In this document: one piece after another, positions 61,230-64,000 of the stretch
Layout of the letters: every line of letters begins with the position of its first letter
Numbering within the stretch: position 1 is the stretch's first letter
Assembly: GCA_038329965.1 (NCBI GenBank)
Contig: JBBQNN010000015.1
Location: forward strand, 1-64,000
DNA length: 64,000 nt
Origin: QHCA01 sp003244095
GTDB lineage: Bacteria > Actinomycetota > Actinomycetes > Mycobacteriales > QHCA01
Reading direction: 5' to 3'
Notes under the pieces: generated by a model
Told to the model about the DNA's origin: nothing
Databases searched by the model: none
Seen by the model: only the letters and a program-made list of their open reading frames with translations
Made by a program: the position numbers and the translations under genes

Positions 61230-62210
61230 CTAGGAAAGGCCGAGGACCCGATGCGGGCGGTAGGGCGCTTCGAGGTCGCTGCGTTCCTGCTCGCTCAACG
61301 GGACGTCGACCGCCGCGATCGCATCCTCCAAGTGGGCCAGTTTGGTCGCGCCCACGATCGGTGCGCTGACCGTTTGGTTGCCCAGCAGCCAGGCGAGCGC
61401 GAGCTGCGCCGGCGGTAGTCCACGGCCGTCGGCGATCGCGCGGACAGCGTCGACGACGTCGTAATCGGACTCGTCATACATCTCGTCGGCGAGCGGGTCG
61501 GCGCCGGCCCGAACCGTTCGCTGCTGGCCTCCGCGCCGCCGGCTGCCGGAAAGCAGGCCGCGCGCCAATGGGCTGTAGGGGATGACGCCGACGCCCAGCT
61601 CGCGGCACAGCGGGATCATCTCCCGCTCCTCCTCCCGATACACCAGGTTGTAGTGGTTCTGCATCGATACGAACCTGCTTGACCCGGCCGCCTGGGCGGT
61701 GTGTTGGGCGGTGGCGAACTGCCACGCGTACATGCTGGATGCCCCGAGGTAGCGGGCCTTGCCGGCCTGCACCACTTCGTGCAACGCCGCCATCGTTTCG
61801 GCGATCGGTGTGTGGTGGTCCCAGCGGTGGATCTGGTACAGGTCGACATAGTCGGTGCCCAGTCGCTCCAGCGAGGCGTCGATGCCAGCCAGGATGTGCT
61901 TGCGGGACAGGCCTTGGTCGTTCGGGCCGGGTCCGGTCGGGTAGAAGACCTTGGTCGCCAGCACATAGTCCTCGCGGCGGGGAAACAGCTTGGTCAGCAG
62001 GCGTCCGGTGATCTGCTCGCTGGCCCCGCCGGAGTACATGTCGGCGGTGTCGAACAACGTCACCCCCGCCTCGACCGCGCGCCGCACGATCGGCTCGGCG
62101 GCGGCCTGGTCCAGATGCCACCCGCGTGTCGCCTGATCGCCGTAGCTCATCATGCCCAGCCCGATCCGGGACACCTGCAGACCTGACGAACCCAACCGCG
62201 TGTACTGCAC
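61230..62210 (-). CDS. aldo/keto reductase (YajO/Tas-like)
   Basis: A 326-aa aldo/keto reductase. FDTADMYSGG carries the catalytic Asp and Tyr, LATKVFYP the Lys and YQIHRWD the His; RYLGASSMYAWQFA and PIVGATKLAHLEDAI are the NADPH-binding blocks. GTG 62210 is preceded by GAGGAG, which lies over the stop of a small frame upstream. Substrate unknown. Confidence 0.9.
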   Translation of the reverse strand: MQYTRLGSSGLQVSRIGLGMMSYGDQATRGWHLDQAAAEPIVRRAVEAGVTLFDTADMYSGGASEQITGRLLTKLFPRREDYVLATKVFYPTGPGPNDQGLSRKHILAGIDASLERLGTDYVDLYQIHRWDHHTPIAETMAALHEVVQAGKARYLGASSMYAWQFATAQHTAQAAGSSRFVSMQNHYNLVYREEEREMIPLCRELGVGVIPYSPLARGLLSGSRRRGGQQRTVRAGADPLADEMYDESDYDVVDAVRAIADGRGLPPAQLALAWLLGNQTVSAPIVGATKLAHLEDAIAAVDVPLSEQERSDLEAPYRPHRVLGLS

Positions 62211-62219
62211 GTCGTCTCC

Positions 62220-62327
62220 TCACTCGATCCCGAATTGCTTCTGCTGGCTGCCCATTGTGGCCGTCGTGTGCCCAGTGCCGACGTGCTCCTGCCGGGGCCA
62301 TTCGACCAACACCAGCCGCTCCTGCAT
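62220..62327 (-). CDS. small hypothetical protein or remnant
   Basis: A 35-codon frame (MQERLVLVEWPRQEHVG, ending SQQKQFGIE). Its TGA lies in the RBS region of the aldo/keto reductase, 10 nt before that start. The frame stays open upstream (LREFTVIQIT) without another start, so this may be the tail of a lost gene. Family not recognised. Confidence 0.3.
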   Translation of the reverse strand: MQERLVLVEWPRQEHVGTGHTTATMGSQQKQFGIE

Positions 62328-62383
62328 CGTGATCTGGATCACGGTGAACTCGCGCAGCCGAGCACCCAGTCCAAGCCACCGGT

Positions 62384-63389
62384 TCACCGTTGCTGCTCCG
62401 GCGCGGTGGCGCTCGCGTCGTGTCGCTCGGTCGAGCCGACGGCCGGTGACTCATCAGACGCGGGGGCGTGGTGCAGGGCGACACCGGCGATGACCAGCGC
62501 GATGCCGGCCAGGTCCTGCAAGGTGGGTACCTGGCCCAGGACGACCAGGCCGATAGCGGTCGCGGTGGCCGGCAGGATCGCGAGCATCAGCGCGAACGTG
62601 GCCCGCGGCAGCCGGGCCATCGCGAGCTGGTCGGTGACATAGGGAATCACCGAGGAACACAGCCCGACACCGATGCCCCACAGCAGCCAATCCGGGTGCA
62701 GAAATGTCGGATCGGCGCCGGTGATGCCGAACGGCGTCGCGACGACGGCAGCCACGATCATCGCGGCACCGAGCTGGTCGATGCCGCTCATCGGGTTGCC
62801 GGTGCGGCTGCTGGTTCCGTCGGGCGCGATGTTGGCGATACCGTGCCCGAGGATGACGTAAAGCATGAAGCCGGCACAGTTGGCGAACGCGAATACGAAC
62901 CCCAGCAGTTGACCAGCCAGGCGGACGTCGGTCAGCGCCGCGACCCCGCCGATGGGCCAGGGCCAACGCCAGCAGGTTGCGCCGGGTACGCGCCCCGGCC
63001 GCAGCCAGCACAACGGTCCCTAGAAACTCGATCGCACCGACCGTGGACAACGGCAACCGGTCCACCGCCAGATAGAACAGCGAGTTCATCACCGCCAGCA
63101 CCACCCCGAGGCCGAGCAGCACCCACCGCTGAGACGCGGTCATCCGGCCCAGAAGCCGCCACGGCCGCCGACAGATCGCGAACACCACCGCGGCACTGGC
63201 GATCCGCAGCCACGCCACCCCCAGCACGTCGACGTGGGCGAACAGCAACACCGCCAGCGACGGCCCCAGGTAGTGAAAGACGGCGCTGGTGAGGAAGAAC
63301 GAAGCCGGCGGCAGCCGAGCTACCTTTTGCCCAGCTCGGGCCAGGCGTCCCGCCGTCGGAACCAGGGCCCGGGATGCGCCTTGTGTCAT
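62384..63389 (-). pseudogene. EamA/RhtA-like exporter, frameshifted
   Basis: From ATG 63389 the EamA text runs through FHYLGPSLAVLLFAHVDVLGVAWLR and TVGAIEFLGTVVLAAAGARTRRNLLALALA. It shifts frame near 62945 and continues as IGGVAALTDVRLAGQ, and later PYVTDQLAMARLPRATFALMLAILPA, to the end. Together this is a ten-helix RhtA-type amino acid or metabolite exporter of about 330 aa. One base change restores the gene, so a sequence error is quite possible. It diverges from an Lrp-type regulator, a usual partner for such exporters. Confidence 0.75.
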
Positions 63390-63523
63390 GCGACTATTAT
63401 CGAAGGATAGGGCTGATACAGGAATACACGGTTGAAGGTTGGTGAGCCATACTGCCTGCTGAATCACGGCGGAACGGCGGGTTCACCTACAGCGGCAGAA
63501 GTGAGCTGCTGGACGAGGTCAAC

Positions 63524-63964
63524 GTGCGCCTGTTGACCCAGCTGCACGCCAACCCCCGCGTCAGCATGTCCGCACTGGCTCGACAGGTCCAGATGAGCCC
63601 CCCTGCGGTGACGGAGCGGGTGCAACGCCTGGAACGGGCCGGGATCATCACCGGCTACCAGGTGCAGGTCGACCCCGCTGCACTCGGACTGCCCGTCACC
63701 GCGTTCGCCCGCATACGCCCCGCCACCGGACAGCTACCCAACATCGCCGAACTCGCCCAAGCGCTGCCGCAGGTCACCGAGTGCCACCGCATCACCGGCG
63801 AAGACTGCTTCCTGGTCAAGATGCACGCCCCCAACGTGAAACAACTCGAGGAGATCCTCGACCGCTTCCTGATCTATGGACAGACCGTCACCTCGATCGT
63901 CGTCTCCACCCCAGTGCCACCACGACCCCTTCCCCTCAACCCCGTCAACTCAACGGAGACGTGA
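63524..63964 (+). CDS. Lrp/AsnC-family regulator
   Basis: A 146-aa Lrp/AsnC regulator. HTH: PRVSMSALARQVQMSPPAVTERVQRLERAGII; ligand-binding RAM domain with VTECHRITGEDCFLVKMHAP near residue 84. GTG 63524 cuts into the first helix: LLDEV stands in frame just upstream, so the true start may be a rarer codon such as CTG near 63451 (the next in-frame stop lies just before it). It probably controls the divergent EamA exporter in response to an amino acid. Confidence 0.87.
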   Translation: MRLLTQLHANPRVSMSALARQVQMSPPAVTERVQRLERAGIITGYQVQVDPAALGLPVTAFARIRPATGQLPNIAELAQALPQVTECHRITGEDCFLVKMHAPNVKQLEEILDRFLIYGQTVTSIVVSTPVPPRPLPLNPVNSTET

Positions 63965-63965
63965 C

Positions 63966-63997
63966 CCGTCCCGCAAACCGATCGTCTTGCGGGACGG
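63966..63997 (+). terminator. hairpin after the Lrp gene
   Basis: CCGTCCCGCAA pairs perfectly with TTGCGGGACGG across a 10-nt loop, 2 nt past the Lrp stop. A strong candidate terminator; the window ends before any T-run could be seen. Confidence 0.7.
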
Positions 63998-64000
63998 CCG

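Noticed and set aside
16..64000. CRISPR arrays, insertion-sequence transposases or integrases
   Set aside because: No regular direct repeats with unique spacers and no transposase- or integrase-like protein were found on either strand.

Overview
The window is high-GC DNA from an actinobacterium. Supporting signs are a WhiB regulator, a SigR/RsrA-type redox sigma switch, PdtaS, BsaP, the order aroA-rsgA-hisN, and frequent GTG starts with 4-nt stop/start overlaps. The genus cannot be fixed from sequence alone. About 0-35 kb is well-kept chromosome with tight operons. About 35-64 kb is more accessory and carries many broken genes.

Layout, 0-9 kb: pdtaS diverges from a coupled biotin operon in which bioA and bioF form one reading frame, followed by bioD and bioB. 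Next come a DUF3311 + Na+/solute symporter pair, a GNAT gene and the small Cys-rich BioB partner bsaP. A repeat-containing hypothetical and a broken PPC-domain gene follow. Layout, 10-23.6 kb: App1-type phosphatase, pilT, a stand-alone biotinyl carrier with accC, a DUF5317 protein, SRAP-hydrolase-sigR-rsrA, aroA-rsgA, a DUF2087 regulator, hisN, a PAP2 phosphatase + lipid kinase pair, DUF421 and DUF2505. So the window encodes both the synthesis of biotin and one of its carrier proteins.

Layout, 23.5-35 kb: a large secreted HELVH + VWD protein, a sugar-dehydrogenase-like protein, a glucuronyl-epimerase-like lipoprotein, then a LacI-controlled FrcBCAK-like sugar ABC operon with visible operators. 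Layout, 34.8-35.7 kb, minus strand: a 42-codon leader ORF, an attenuator-like hairpin, a WhiB7-like gene with an AT-hook, and three odd tRNA genes spaced exactly 14 nt apart. I regard this as one of the two most interesting loci.

Layout, 35.8-50 kb: a xylA remnant and a truncated oxidoreductase meet at a dispersed repeat. Then come an aldo/keto reductase, MFS, L,D-transpeptidase-like, membrane metallophosphoesterase, DUF1707, a GntR-ABC cassette, an MBL hydrolase, an orphan Tat-type binding protein and a GH-like secreted protein. Layout, 50-64 kb: broken MFS, alpha/beta hydrolase, gadB, SMP-30, DoxX, second MFS and EamA genes lie among intact ones: an eCIS-effector-like protein with a C-terminal deaminase domain (51868-53211, the other top locus), a binding protein next to a GGDEF-EAL protein, DyP peroxidase, an aldo/keto reductase and an Lrp regulator. 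The density of frameshifts here means either real decay of acquired DNA or base-level sequence errors.
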